Program-made: the position numbers and the translations under genes
In this document: positions 31,680 through 41,194 of the stretch, piece after piece
Layout of the letters: every line of letters begins with the position of its first letter
How positions within the stretch are numbered: the first letter of the stretch is position 1
NCBI RefSeq assembly: GCF_014860165.1
Contig: NZ_JACZKG010000012.1
Location: forward strand, 1 to 64,000
From: Devosia sp.
Lineage (GTDB): Bacteria > Pseudomonadota > Alphaproteobacteria > Rhizobiales > Devosiaceae
Direction of reading: 5' to 3'
Length of the DNA stretch: 64,000 bases
Notes under the pieces: generated by a model
What the model saw: only the letters and a program-made list of their open reading frames with translations
The model's database searches: none
What the model was told of the DNA's origin: nothing

Positions 31680-32906
31680 TCAGGCGTCCGGGTGCTTGAA
31701 GACCAGAGCCGCATTGGTGCCGCCGAAGCCGAAGGAGTTGGACAGCACCACGCCCAGGTCCACGTCATCGCGGCGCTGGCGCAGGATGGGCATGTCCGCG
31801 AAGGCCGGATCGAGATTTTCGATATTGGCGCTTTCGGCAATGAAGCGGTGTTTCATCATCAGGATCGAATAGATCGACTCATGCACGCCCGTGGCGCCCT
31901 GGCTGTGTCCGGTCAGCGACTTGGTGGCCGAAATGGGCGGGCACTTGTCCTCGTTGCCAAAGAGGGCGCGGATCGCCTCGATCTCGCGCAGGTCGCCCAC
32001 CGGAGTCGAGGTGGCATGCGGGTTTATATAGTCGACCTTGGGGCCGACATTCTTCAATGCCATGCGCATGCAGCGCTCGGCGCCTTCGCCTGATGGAGCG
32101 ACCATGTCGAGGCCATCGGAAGTGGCGCCATAGCCGACCAGCTCGGCCCAGATTTTCGCGCCGCGCGCCTTGGCGTGCTCGTATTCCTCCAGCACCAATA
32201 CGCCGGCACCGCCCGAGATGACGAAACCGTCGCGCGCCGCGTCATAGCAGCGGCTGGCCTTTTCCGGGGTGGCGTTGAAGTCCGAGCTCATGGCGCCCAT
32301 GGCGTCGAACAGGTCTGACAGCGTCCAGTCGAGGTCTTCATGGCCGCCGGCAAAGACGATGTCCTGCTTGCCCAGCATGATCTGTTCCATGGCATTGCCG
32401 ATGCAATGCTTGGACGTCGCGCAGGCGGCGGTGATGGTATAGTTGATGCCCTTGATGCCAAAGGGCGTCGCCAGCGTCGCCGAGGCGGTGGAGCCCATGG
32501 CCTTGGGCACGGCCAGCGGCCCGATGCGCTTGGGGCTCAGATTCTTGCGGGTAATGTCGGCGGCCTCGACAATGGTGCGGGTCGACGCGCCACCCGAGCC
32601 CATGACGATGCCCGTCATGGGGTTGGAGATATCGCTTTGCTCGAGCCCGGCATCTGATATCGCCTGCTGCATGGCCAGGTAGTTCCAGGCCGCGCCCTTG
32701 CCCATGAAGCGGGTGACCCGGCGGTCGAGGATTTCGAACGGATCGAGCCGGGGGTCGCCCTTGACCTGGCTGCGGAAGCCCAGTTCGGCATAGTCAGGCG
32801 CGGTGACAATGCCGGGCTTGGCGGCGCGCAGGCTTGCCGTGACCTCGTCCAGGCTATTGCCGATCGAGGAAATGATACCCATGCCGGTGACGACAACTCG
32901 TCTCAT
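31680..32906 (-). CDS. fabB: Beta-ketoacyl-ACP synthase I
   Basis: [22 protein letters not shown]; '[15 protein letters not shown]', '[18 protein letters not shown]', '[14 protein letters not shown]'. Confidence 0.96.
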   Translation of the reverse strand: MRRVVVTGMGIISSIGNSLDEVTASLRAAKPGIVTAPDYAELGFRSQVKGDPRLDPFEILDRRVTRFMGKGAAWNYLAMQQAISDAGLEQSDISNPMTGIVMGSGGASTRTIVEAADITRKNLSPKRIGPLAVPKAMGSTASATLATPFGIKGINYTITAACATSKHCIGNAMEQIMLGKQDIVFAGGHEDLDWTLSDLFDAMGAMSSDFNATPEKASRCYDAARDGFVISGGAGVLVLEEYEHAKARGAKIWAELVGYGATSDGLDMVAPSGEGAERCMRMALKNVGPKVDYINPHATSTPVGDLREIEAIRALFGNEDKCPPISATKSLTGHSQGATGVHESIYSILMMKHRFIAESANIENLDPAFADMPILRQRRDDVDLGVVLSNSFGFGGTNAALVFKHPDA

Positions 32907-32981
32907 CTTCGCCTCGCTCCGTCGTATTCCGGGCGCCCTTGAAACGGCGCCTCTTATGCTTGCTTTGCGTTCAGGGCAGAA

Positions 32982-33521
32982 CTACGCCGGCTCGGCGCTT
33001 TTCTGTGCCATCATCTGGCTGTCGGTAAACAGGCCAACGCGCAGGTCCTTGGCTTCGTAGATCACCTTTCCGTCAGCCTTGACCCAGCCATCGGCGATAC
33101 CCAGGGTCAGCCGACCCTTCATCACCCGCTTGAGGTCGATGCCGTATTCGACCAGCTTGACGTCGTCGGTGACCTGGCCGGTGAACTTGATTTCCCCGCC
33201 CAACGCGCGGCCGCGGCCGGGCTGGCCGATCCAGCTCAGGAAGAACCCAGTCATCTGCCAGATGGCATCGAGCCCCAGGCAACCGGGCATGACCGGGTCG
33301 CCGATGAAGTGGCATTTGAAGAACCAGAGGTCCGGATTGACGTCGAGTTCGGCGCGGACTTCGCCCTTGCCATAGGCGCCCCCGGTCTCGGAAATGGAGG
33401 TGATGCGATCAAACATCAGCATGGGCGGGGCCGGCAGGCGGGCATCACCCTGGCCGGGCAGTTCGCCCCGACCATGGGCCAGCAGTTCCTCATACCCAAA
33501 TGCGCTCTGCCGTTCGGCCAT
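32982..33521 (-). CDS. fabA: 3-hydroxydecanoyl-ACP dehydratase/isomerase
   Basis: '[37 protein letters not shown]'. Confidence 0.96.
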   Translation of the reverse strand: MAERQSAFGYEELLAHGRGELPGQGDARLPAPPMLMFDRITSISETGGAYGKGEVRAELDVNPDLWFFKCHFIGDPVMPGCLGLDAIWQMTGFFLSWIGQPGRGRALGGEIKFTGQVTDDVKLVEYGIDLKRVMKGRLTLGIADGWVKADGKVIYEAKDLRVGLFTDSQMMAQKSAEPA

Positions 33522-33704
33522 GCCTGATACCCCTGACAACCCTGTATTGGTCTCGTATAGGCGCACACCAGAGGGGTCAAGTCAGCCCCGATTGACCATT
33601 CGGCGCAAATGCCGGCCTGCGGCAGCCGTGCCGCTTGTGTGAATTTTCCGCCATAGTTATAAGGAAGCCAGCAATTTCCGGCCCTTCCGTCGACCAAGGA
33701 CCCA

Positions 33705-34151
33705 ATGACCGATCGCAACCAGACCGTTCGTGCCATGCCGTCGCGCAAGCCCTGCCTTACGGCGGTGCTGCGCATGGCCGGTCTCCGCCCGACCCGTCAG
33801 CGCGTGGCGCTTGCCGAACTGCTGTTCGGCGGGCCGCATCGCCATGTCAGCGCCGAGCAGCTGCATGGCGAGGCCACCGAGGCCCGGGTCGGCGTATCGC
33901 TGGCCACGATCTACAACACGCTGCACCAGTTCCACGAAGCGGGCCTGCTGCGCGAAGTGGCGGTTGACGCGTCGCGCTCCTATTTCGACACCGACACGTC
34001 AGACCATCATCACTTCTACGTGGAAGACGAGCAGCGGATGATCGACATTCCGGCCTCGTCGGTCGAGTTCGCCTCCCTGCCCGAAGCCCCCCAGGGCATG
34101 AAGGTCAGCCACGTGGATGTCGTCATCCGCGTCCGCAAGGCGCAGGCGTAA
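33705..34151 (+). CDS. irr: Fur-family iron response regulator Irr
   Basis: 'LRPTRQRVALAELLF', 'SLATIYNTLHQFHEAGLLREV', 'DTSDHHHFYVEDEQRMIDI'; divergent from fabA. Confidence 0.92.
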   Translation: MTDRNQTVRAMPSRKPCLTAVLRMAGLRPTRQRVALAELLFGGPHRHVSAEQLHGEATEARVGVSLATIYNTLHQFHEAGLLREVAVDASRSYFDTDTSDHHHFYVEDEQRMIDIPASSVEFASLPEAPQGMKVSHVDVVIRVRKAQA

Positions 34152-34180
34152 GCCTTCTGCCAGATTGAGTCGGTCGTGGC

Positions 34181-34696
34181 TCAGAGCTTGCCGAAGGCGA
34201 CGCCCTTCCAGCCCCAGCCATGCTGCTGCGCCAGCTCGATCAGCGGGTCTTTGATCTCGCTGGTCTCGAAGCGATATTGATAGACCTTGCCCCAGGCGCT
34301 GAGGTCCTCCTTGAAGGCATAGGCGGTGCCGAAGCTCATTTCAGTCTTCTGGCCGCGGAAGGCCTCGGCGCTGAGCGAGAGGGTCGGCACGCCGGCCCGC
34401 CACTCTAACGTCCATTCCTGATCGAGTGAGCGCACCTCGCCCTTGGCCTCGTCGAACTTCATGAGCACCTTGAACACCCTGGTGAGGCTGGCCTTGGCAA
34501 AGATCTCGTACCAGCGCGCATCGACGATTTTCCATTCGGCGACGAGGTCGACGCCTTCAGGGGCGCCATCGCGGATAATAAAGGGCGCGGTGTCGCGATT
34601 GCTGGCCAGCAGGGCCGCGCGCAAGGCGGCTGCCGGCTGCCTGGCGACCCCTGATGGCGCTGGTTTGCTGCCGGTAATCCAATCGAGAAGTCCCAT
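34181..34696 (-). CDS. Hypothetical protein
   Basis: MGLLDWITGSKPAPSG... 171 aa, compositionally normal; no family recognised. Confidence 0.6.
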   Translation of the reverse strand: MGLLDWITGSKPAPSGVARQPAAALRAALLASNRDTAPFIIRDGAPEGVDLVAEWKIVDARWYEIFAKASLTRVFKVLMKFDEAKGEVRSLDQEWTLEWRAGVPTLSLSAEAFRGQKTEMSFGTAYAFKEDLSAWGKVYQYRFETSEIKDPLIELAQQHGWGWKGVAFGKL

Positions 34697-34798
34697 GTCC
34701 AGCCCCTCCCGCAGGCTAAATCGCCAACCGTGCCGGTGACAGCAGCGGCCGCATCGCCCATATTGCGGGCCGAACGACATCTGCCGCAAGGGTGGTCA

Positions 34799-35635
34799 AT
34801 GAGCCAAAAGGTCAGTCTCAACGCCTATTTCGAGCGAATCGGCTTTGCCGGTTCGATCGCCCCGACCTTGGCGACACTCGAACTCATCCACGCGCTGCAT
34901 CCGGCAGTGATCCCCTTCGAGAATCTCAATCCCCTGCTGGGCCTGCCGGTTAACCTCGACCTGCCCAGCATCGAGAAGAAGCTGCTGACCGAGAAGCGTG
35001 GCGGCTATTGCTTCGAGCACAACCTGCTGCTGATGGCGGTGCTGCGCGAACTCGATTTTTCCGTGCGCGGCCTGGCGGCCAGGGTCGTCTGGTTTGATCC
35101 CACCGCCATCGACCGGCCGCCGACGCATATGCTGCTGGCCGTCGATATCGGCGGCGCGAGCTATGTCGCCGATGTCGGCTTTGGCGGGCTGACGCTGACA
35201 GCGCCGCTCAAGCTCAAGGCCGAAGCCGAGCAACCCACACCGCATGACACTTTCCGCCTGACCGGCGGCGAACCGGACTGGACGCTGGAGGCTCGGATCG
35301 AGGGGGAGTGGAAGCCGCTCTATGTCTTCGACACCATCGAGCACAGCCCCGATTACTATGAGGCGCCGAACCTCTCCCTGTCGACCGACCCCGATTCGCG
35401 TTTCCGCACAGAGCTGCGGGCGGCGCTGTCGCCGCCGGGCAAGCGGCTGGCGCTGCGCAACAACCGCTTCACCACCCATATTGCCGGCGAGCCATCCGAG
35501 AGCCGGCTGCTGACCAGCGTCGCCGAATTGCGCGAGCTGCTGTCGGGCACGTTCGGCATCCAGTTGCCCCCGGCCGGACTGCTCGACCCCAGGCTCGAAG
35601 TCATCCTCGCCGATGCCGGGGTCACCGAGGTCTAG
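34799..35635 (+). CDS. Arylamine N-acetyltransferase
   Basis: 'IPFENLNPLLG', catalytic 'KRGGYCFEHNLLLMAVL', 'TAIDRPPTHMLLAVDI', 'YVADVGFG' (Cys-His-Asp triad). Confidence 0.93.
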   Translation: MSQKVSLNAYFERIGFAGSIAPTLATLELIHALHPAVIPFENLNPLLGLPVNLDLPSIEKKLLTEKRGGYCFEHNLLLMAVLRELDFSVRGLAARVVWFDPTAIDRPPTHMLLAVDIGGASYVADVGFGGLTLTAPLKLKAEAEQPTPHDTFRLTGGEPDWTLEARIEGEWKPLYVFDTIEHSPDYYEAPNLSLSTDPDSRFRTELRAALSPPGKRLALRNNRFTTHIAGEPSESRLLTSVAELRELLSGTFGIQLPPAGLLDPRLEVILADAGVTEV

Positions 35636-36232
35636 ATGGCACCCGTCCATGTCGACCCGGCAAAAGTGCGCGAATTTGCCAGCAAGGATGCCTTCTACGA
35701 CTGGCTCGCCGAGAACCACGACAGCGAGGATGAGGTGTGGATCCGCATCTTCAAGAAGGGCAGCGGCATAGCCAGCATCGACGCGGTGCAGGCCATCGAC
35801 GTGGTCCTCTGCTGGGGCTGGATCGACGCTATCCGCAAGGGCTGGGACGACGTTTCCTTCGTGCAGCGCTATACCCGCCGCGGCAGGAAGAGCGCCTGGA
35901 GCGACATCAACAAGGCCAATGTCATCAGGCTGATCGAGGAAGGCAAAATGACCGAGCATGGCCTTGGGCATGTCGAGCTGGCCAAGGCCGATGGCCGTTG
36001 GGATGCCAGCTATCGCACCACCATGGACCCGCCCGAGGACCTGCTGTCGGCGATCGAGGCGAGCGCCAGGGCCAGCGAATTCTACCGCACGCTGACCGCG
36101 CAGAACCGCTTCGCCCTGACATATCGCGTCATCGCCCTCAAGACCCCGGCCGCGCGGGCCCGCAAGATTGATGGTTTTGTCGAGATGCTGGAGAAGGGCG
36201 AAACGATCTATCCGCAGAAGGCCAAGGGATGA
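35636..36232 (+). CDS. YdeI/OmpD-associated family protein
   Basis: 'SEDEVWIRIFKKGSG', 'DVVLCWGWIDAIRKGWDDVSFVQRYTRRGRKSAWSDINK'. Confidence 0.88.
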   Translation: MAPVHVDPAKVREFASKDAFYDWLAENHDSEDEVWIRIFKKGSGIASIDAVQAIDVVLCWGWIDAIRKGWDDVSFVQRYTRRGRKSAWSDINKANVIRLIEEGKMTEHGLGHVELAKADGRWDASYRTTMDPPEDLLSAIEASARASEFYRTLTAQNRFALTYRVIALKTPAARARKIDGFVEMLEKGETIYPQKAKG

Positions 36233-36771
36233 TGGGCACCTGGGTGGCTTTCCTGCGCGGCATCAACCTGGGCAAGCGGCAGGTCAAGATGGCCGAGCTC
36301 AAGGCCTGCCTTGAAGCGGCTGGCTTTTCCAACATCAAGACCGTCGTGGCCAGCGGCAATGTGCGCCTCGAAGCCGAGGGGAAGGCCGAGGCGATAAAGA
36401 CGAAGCTGGAGCAGGCCATCGCGGCCCGGTTCGGCTTTGCGGTAGGCGTGGTGCTGCGCTCGGAAGCCGAGCTGACCGAAATGCTGGCCGGCCACCCCTT
36501 CGGCACGCTCGACCCCAAGGCCGATGTCACCCGCCATGTGCTGATGTTCGACCAGAAGCTGCCATCGGGCATGACGCTGGCCGATCGCCCCGGCCATACC
36601 GAAATCCTGCGCATCGATGCCAGGGACATCTATATCGCCGGCTACCGGCAGCCCAATGGGCGCTATACCGAAGGCGTGGAAGAAGTGCTCAAGCCCCTCT
36701 ATGCCAGGCTGGACAAGGGTGTGCTCGACACGATGCGCAACTGGAACACGATAGAAAAGATGCTCGCATGA
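36229..36771 (+). CDS. DUF1697 domain-containing protein
   Basis: 'WVAFLRGINLGKRQVKMAELKACLEAAGFSNIKTVVASGNVRLEAEG'. Confidence 0.9.
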   Translation: MMGTWVAFLRGINLGKRQVKMAELKACLEAAGFSNIKTVVASGNVRLEAEGKAEAIKTKLEQAIAARFGFAVGVVLRSEAELTEMLAGHPFGTLDPKADVTRHVLMFDQKLPSGMTLADRPGHTEILRIDARDIYIAGYRQPNGRYTEGVEEVLKPLYARLDKGVLDTMRNWNTIEKMLA

Positions 36772-37703
36772 TCACTGTCTTCGGCTCGACCAATCTCGAC
36801 CAGATCGGCACTGTCAGCCGCCTGCCCAAGCCGGGCGAGACGGTGGCCGGGGGGACCTTCTCGATGGCCGCGGGCGGCAAGGGCGCCAACCAGGCGCTGG
36901 CCGCGCGGCGCGCGGGCGCCAGCGTGCGCCATGTCTCGGGCGTGGGCAGCGATGCCTTTGCCGACCTGGCGCTGGCTCTGCTCAAGGCCGATGGGGTGGA
37001 CCTTTCGGCCATGAAGGTGGTGGAGGGCGCCACCGGCATTGCCATGATCTTCGTGGACAGCCAGGGCGAGAATGTCATCGCCATCCTGCCGGGCGCCAAT
37101 GGCGCCATGACGGCTGCTGATGCGGATGCGGCGCTGAAGGGGCTCAGCGGCGGGGTCATGCTGGTGCAGCAGGAAATTCCGCAGGCAGCGACCGAGCGGG
37201 CGCTGGACCTGGCGCGCGCGCAGGGCATCATCGCCATCCTCAACACCGCGCCGTTCCTCGACAGCACGGCGGCGCTGGCGCCCAAGGCGGCAATCCTGAT
37301 CGCCAACGAAACCGAATTCGCCCTGCTGACCGCCAGCGGCAGCGGGCTGACCGCCAGCGGCAGCGGGCTGACCGGCCGCGGCATCGCCGAACTCGACGCC
37401 GCCATGGGTGACTGGGCAGCCAGGCACAACCAGACCGTCATCGTGACGCTGGGCGGCGATGGCGCGCGCGCCGTCACGGCCACGGGCCAGCTCATCAGCG
37501 TGCCGGCGCTGCCGATCAAGCCGGTCGATACCGTAGGCGCCGGCGACACCTTCTGCGGCTATCTGGCTGCCGGGCTCGATGCCGGCCTCGACCTCGAAAG
37601 CGCCATGAAGCGCGCCGCGGTTGCAGCCAGCCTCGCCTGCCTCAAGCCGGGCGCGCAGCCGGCCATTCCGACGGCCGCCGAGGTCGAACAGGCGATGAAG
37701 TAG
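36768..37703 (+). CDS. Ribokinase-like PfkB carbohydrate kinase
   Basis: 'VFGSTNLDQIGTVSRLPKPGETVAGGTFSMAAGGKGANQALAARRAGA', 'DTVGAGDTFCGYLAAGL'. Confidence 0.93.
   Translation: MITVFGSTNLDQIGTVSRLPKPGETVAGGTFSMAAGGKGANQALAARRAGASVRHVSGVGSDAFADLALALLKADGVDLSAMKVVEGATGIAMIFVDSQGENVIAILPGANGAMTAADADAALKGLSGGVMLVQQEIPQAATERALDLARAQGIIAILNTAPFLDSTAALAPKAAILIANETEFALLTASGSGLTASGSGLTGRGIAELDAAMGDWAARHNQTVIVTLGGDGARAVTATGQLISVPALPIKPVDTVGAGDTFCGYLAAGLDAGLDLESAMKRAAVAASLACLKPGAQPAIPTAAEVEQAMK
37326..37367 (+). repeat. 21-bp in-frame tandem duplication in ribokinase gene
   Basis: ctgaccgccagcggcagcggg x2 (LTASGSG LTASGSG), plus partial third copy ctgacc. Confidence 0.95.
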
Positions 37704-37713
37704 GCTCTTCACC

Positions 37714-38598
37714 TCAGCTTTCCCGGAACCCCTCAGCGACTGCCGCGATGAAGGCCGAGACCCGGCGCGGCACCAGGTGGCGGGAGGAATGGAGGGTGTG
37801 GATGGGCAGGGTCGGCAGCGACCAGTCGCCCAGGATCCGCACCAGCGCGCCATTCGCCAGGTCGTCGCTGACCAGATCGAGCGGCAGATAGACGATGCCC
37901 GCGCCGTCGATGGCCATGGCGCGCTGGGCTTCGCCATTGTCGATCTCGATGCCGCCGCCCACCTCCACGGTCAGCGGCGCCCCCGTCGCATCCTGGAAGG
38001 TCCAGCGATTGCGCGGGATGAGGTTGAGATTGAGAATGCAGCGGGCCCGCTCTAGGTCGGCTGGATGGCGCGGCGTGCCGTGCCGCGCCAGGAAATCCGG
38101 CGAGGCGCAGCAGGCGAAGCGGTAGGTGCCGACACGCCGCGCCAGCATCGATGACGATGGCAGTGTCCCGATGCGCACCGCCAGATCGAAGCCCTCGGCG
38201 ATCAGATCCACCCGCCGGTCGGTCAGGCTCATCTCGAAGATGATGCCGGGATGGGCGGCGGTGAAGCGCGCGATGATGGGCGGCAGCCGGCGGATGCCGA
38301 CCGTGGTGGGAGCCGTCAGCCGGATGCGGCCGCTCAGCGGCCCCGATGTGGATATGTCCGCCAGCGCCTCGGTCGCGGCGATGACCGCCTCGGCCCGGCC
38401 GAGGAATTCCTGGCCGGCCTCGGTCAGCCGCTGGCTGCGGGTGGTGCGCTCGATCAGCGCGGCGCCGTATCGTTGCTCCAGCCCCTGAATGCGCCGCCCC
38501 ACCATGGCCGGCGACAGGTTGAGCTGGCGGGCCGCCTTGGCAAAGCTGCCGATCCGGGCGGCGGCGATGAAGGTGCGCAATTCGTCAAGTTCGGCCAT
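37714..38598 (-). CDS. LysR family transcriptional regulator
   Basis: 'MAELDELRTFIAAARIGSFAKAARQLNLSPAMVGRRIQGLEQRYGAALIERTTRSQRLTEAG'. Confidence 0.94.
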   Translation of the reverse strand: MAELDELRTFIAAARIGSFAKAARQLNLSPAMVGRRIQGLEQRYGAALIERTTRSQRLTEAGQEFLGRAEAVIAATEALADISTSGPLSGRIRLTAPTTVGIRRLPPIIARFTAAHPGIIFEMSLTDRRVDLIAEGFDLAVRIGTLPSSSMLARRVGTYRFACCASPDFLARHGTPRHPADLERARCILNLNLIPRNRWTFQDATGAPLTVEVGGGIEIDNGEAQRAMAIDGAGIVYLPLDLVSDDLANGALVRILGDWSLPTLPIHTLHSSRHLVPRRVSAFIAAVAEGFRES

Positions 38599-38701
38599 TC
38601 GATACTTATGTGCAATTATGTTCGCACCAGACAAGCAATTCTCTTTGGAATTGGCAAGGCGCATTTTGTGGTCATCGCATTCAACCCGACGGAGACTTCC
38701 A

Positions 38702-39331
38702 ATGACCACAATCGCAATCATCGGCCTGGGCAATATGGGCAAGGGCCTGGCCAAGCGCCTGGCCGGCCGCAGCAACCTGGTGCTGGCGTCGCGCGACAAA
38801 GCCGCCGCCACAGCCTTTGCCGCCACCCTGCCGGCCGGCGTGACAGTGCTCGACCAGGACGCGGCCATTGCCAAGGCCGACATCGTGGTGCTCGCCCTGC
38901 CCTATGCGGCGGCGCTGGAGGCTGCCGCCAATCCGGCGCTGGCTGGCAAGGTCGTGCTCGACATCTCCAACCCGGTAAAGGCGGATTTCTCGGGCCTCAC
39001 CATCGGGCATACCACCTCGGCATCCGAGGAGCTGCAGGCCGCCGCCCCCGGCGCCAAGGTGGTCAAGGCCTTCAACACCATCTTTGCCAGCCTCTTCGAC
39101 CTGCCCGCCACCCAGACCGCCGCCATCCCGGTCTTCGTGGCCGGCAATGACGAGGCTGCCACTGCGGTGGTTGCCGAGGTCGTGACCCTTGCCGGCTTTG
39201 CCGCCGAACAGACCGGCAGCCTCGACGCCGCCCGCCTCCTCGAGCCGCTCGGCATGCTCAACATCCGCTTTGGCTATGGCCTGGGCCACGGCACCGGCAT
39301 TGCCCCGGCATGGACGAAACTGGCGGCTTGA
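38702..39331 (+). CDS. NADPH-dependent F420-reductase-like NAD(P)-binding protein
   Basis: 'IAIIGLGNMGKGLAKRLA', 'VVLDISNPV', 'KVVKAFNTIFA'; divergent from the LysR gene. Confidence 0.88.
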   Translation: MTTIAIIGLGNMGKGLAKRLAGRSNLVLASRDKAAATAFAATLPAGVTVLDQDAAIAKADIVVLALPYAAALEAAANPALAGKVVLDISNPVKADFSGLTIGHTTSASEELQAAAPGAKVVKAFNTIFASLFDLPATQTAAIPVFVAGNDEAATAVVAEVVTLAGFAAEQTGSLDAARLLEPLGMLNIRFGYGLGHGTGIAPAWTKLAA

Positions 39332-39350
39332 GCCGCACCCGTACTGACGC

Positions 39351-39382
39351 GTGCAGAAGCGGATCACCGCCCGCTTCTGCAC
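39351..39382. terminator. Perfect hairpin between convergent genes (possible bidirectional terminator)
   Basis: GTGCAGAAGCGG atcaccgc CCGCTTCTGCAC; no T run. Confidence 0.45.
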
Positions 39383-39390
39383 ACAGGGCG

Positions 39391-40323
39391 TCACTCTTCC
39401 AGACGGCTGAGAAAGCTGCCGTGGACCCAGCCGGTTCTGCCATCTGCGATCTCGATGCCGTACCAGGAGCCTGACATCCTCGTTGGAACTACGGTGGTCC
39501 CGCCAGCGATCTGGGTAAGGACGGTGGCGCTTGCTGCAGGTGCCGCCCGCACATTCAGCGCGTTGGCGGTTACCCTGAACCGGGGGAATGCCGACGCTTC
39601 CTGCCTGGTGCCGACGGGAACATTGCCGTCGTCCGTACCTCCCCCGGCAAGATGGCATCCGGCAAGGAGCACCAGAAAGCCGGAGACAATGAGCCACCCG
39701 ACCCGATAGTTTCGTTTGGAGGACCGCCTGTTTGCAGCGGCATGCGGCCTCTCCACTTGCAGGGCTTCCGGGGGTCTCACGGCGGGGAGCATGTCATCGC
39801 TGGGCCACATCACCCCGCCCTGGCGCAGGCTGGCGCGCCACAGCTTTTTCCGAGCATCGGCCGGCTCAAGATGCCGGTACTTGCCACCGGAGAATTTGGG
39901 CCAATCCAACGCCAGCCCCACCTTCACCAGCTCAGCGGCCAGATCGCGGCCATCAGGCAGAAAGCACTGCGCGACGAGGCGGTCATAGGACATTTCGGGC
40001 TTGATATGGGCCGTCACCGTCTGGCCCTTGCACAGCTTCACCAGGGTCCATTTCGACTGCTGGCCCCAGGGATGATCCAGTTCAGGCGCGTCGATTCCGG
40101 CGAGCCGAATGTGCATTTTGTCGATAACGATGGTGTCGCCGTCGACTACCCAACACCGGCCCCTGACGATGGTTTCCGGGGGCGGCTCCTGGTTCGGCTG
40201 CACGACGACGATCCGCATCTCGCGCGGAATGGAGCGGTCCGGTGGGCGCATCGGCGCACTCCACCGGGGCTGTGGCGGCCCCGGCGCCTTCATTACCTTC
40301 ACCAAAAGCCGGAATAGTCGCAT
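39391..40323 (-). CDS. Thermonuclease (SNase) domain + internal lipobox-like TM + SH3b domain protein
   Basis: 'VVDGDTIVIDKMHIRLAGIDAPELDHPWGQQSKWTLVKL' (SNase); 'VGWLIVSGFLVLLAGC'; 'VTANALNVRAAPAASATVLTQI...GWVHGSFLS' (SH3b). Confidence 0.88.
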   Translation of the reverse strand: MRLFRLLVKVMKAPGPPQPRWSAPMRPPDRSIPREMRIVVVQPNQEPPPETIVRGRCWVVDGDTIVIDKMHIRLAGIDAPELDHPWGQQSKWTLVKLCKGQTVTAHIKPEMSYDRLVAQCFLPDGRDLAAELVKVGLALDWPKFSGGKYRHLEPADARKKLWRASLRQGGVMWPSDDMLPAVRPPEALQVERPHAAANRRSSKRNYRVGWLIVSGFLVLLAGCHLAGGGTDDGNVPVGTRQEASAFPRFRVTANALNVRAAPAASATVLTQIAGGTTVVPTRMSGSWYGIEIADGRTGWVHGSFLSRLEE

Positions 40324-40423
40324 GCCCCTCCCCCAAGGGTCGCGGTAGTATTCATACCGCCGCACAAGACTTGACCTAAAACGGCCTCCAGCAAAAGGGC
40401 CGCAACGGCCTGCGACCTGTCCA

Positions 40424-40457
40424 CAAAGCAAAAGCGGGCCTCTCGGCCCGCTTTCTA
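40424..40457 (-). terminator. Terminator hairpin downstream of infC
   Basis: AAAGCGGGCC tctc GGCCCGCTTT, T-rich flank on the minus strand. Confidence 0.8.
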
Positions 40458-40478
40458 AACTCTCAAACCGGCAAACCC

Positions 40479-41015
40479 TTACTTGGGCGCCAGGACCATG
40501 ACCATTTGCCGGCCTTCGGAGCGCGGCTGGCTTTCGACCTTGGCCACGGGGTCCATCTGTTCGCGGACCTTGATGAGCAGCTGCATGCCCAGTTCCTGGT
40601 GCGCCATTTCGCGGCCGCGGAAGCGCATGGTGACCTTGACCCGGTCGCCATCATCGAGGAAGCGCTGCACGGCCTTCATCTTGGTCTCGTAGTCGTGCGT
40701 GTCGATATTGGGACGCAGCTGGACTTCCTTGACCTCGATCACCTTCTGCTTCTTGCGCGCCTCGGCAGCTTTTTTCTGCGCGGCATACTTGAAGCGGCCG
40801 AGGTCCAGCATCTTGGCGACCGGCGGCACGGCATTGGGAGAGATCAGAACAAGGTCCAGCCCCTGTTCCTGGGCTTCCGCGAGCGCCGCTCGGGTGTTGA
40901 CGACACCCCGGTTCTCGCCTTCAGCATCGATGAGTTGCACATCGGGGCTGGTGATATCTTCGTTAGAGGGCGGCCCATCTTTTTGGGGCGCGACGGGTCT
41001 CATGGGACGACGAAT
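40479..41015 (-). CDS. infC: Translation initiation factor IF-3 (probable ATT start)
   Basis: '[55 protein letters not shown]'; SD AAGGA 9 nt upstream of ATT at 41015; first ATG is at 41003. Confidence 0.92.
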   Translation of the reverse strand: MRRPMRPVAPQKDGPPSNEDITSPDVQLIDAEGENRGVVNTRAALAEAQEQGLDLVLISPNAVPPVAKMLDLGRFKYAAQKKAAEARKKQKVIEVKEVQLRPNIDTHDYETKMKAVQRFLDDGDRVKVTMRFRGREMAHQELGMQLLIKVREQMDPVAKVESQPRSEGRQMVMVLAPK

Positions 41016-41194
41016 GGCAAAGGATCCTTGCGTTGTTGAGCCGGGTGGTGAAATCGCGCATAAAATCGTGTTACGCGACGCATAAGTCAACTGGCAAAAC
41101 GCCAGAAAATCCGGCCTGTTGCGCCATTGAAACGCCGTGATCGCCGCGCCGGGCCAACATGGCTAACGCTCGGTGTCACCCGACGGGAAGTTCC

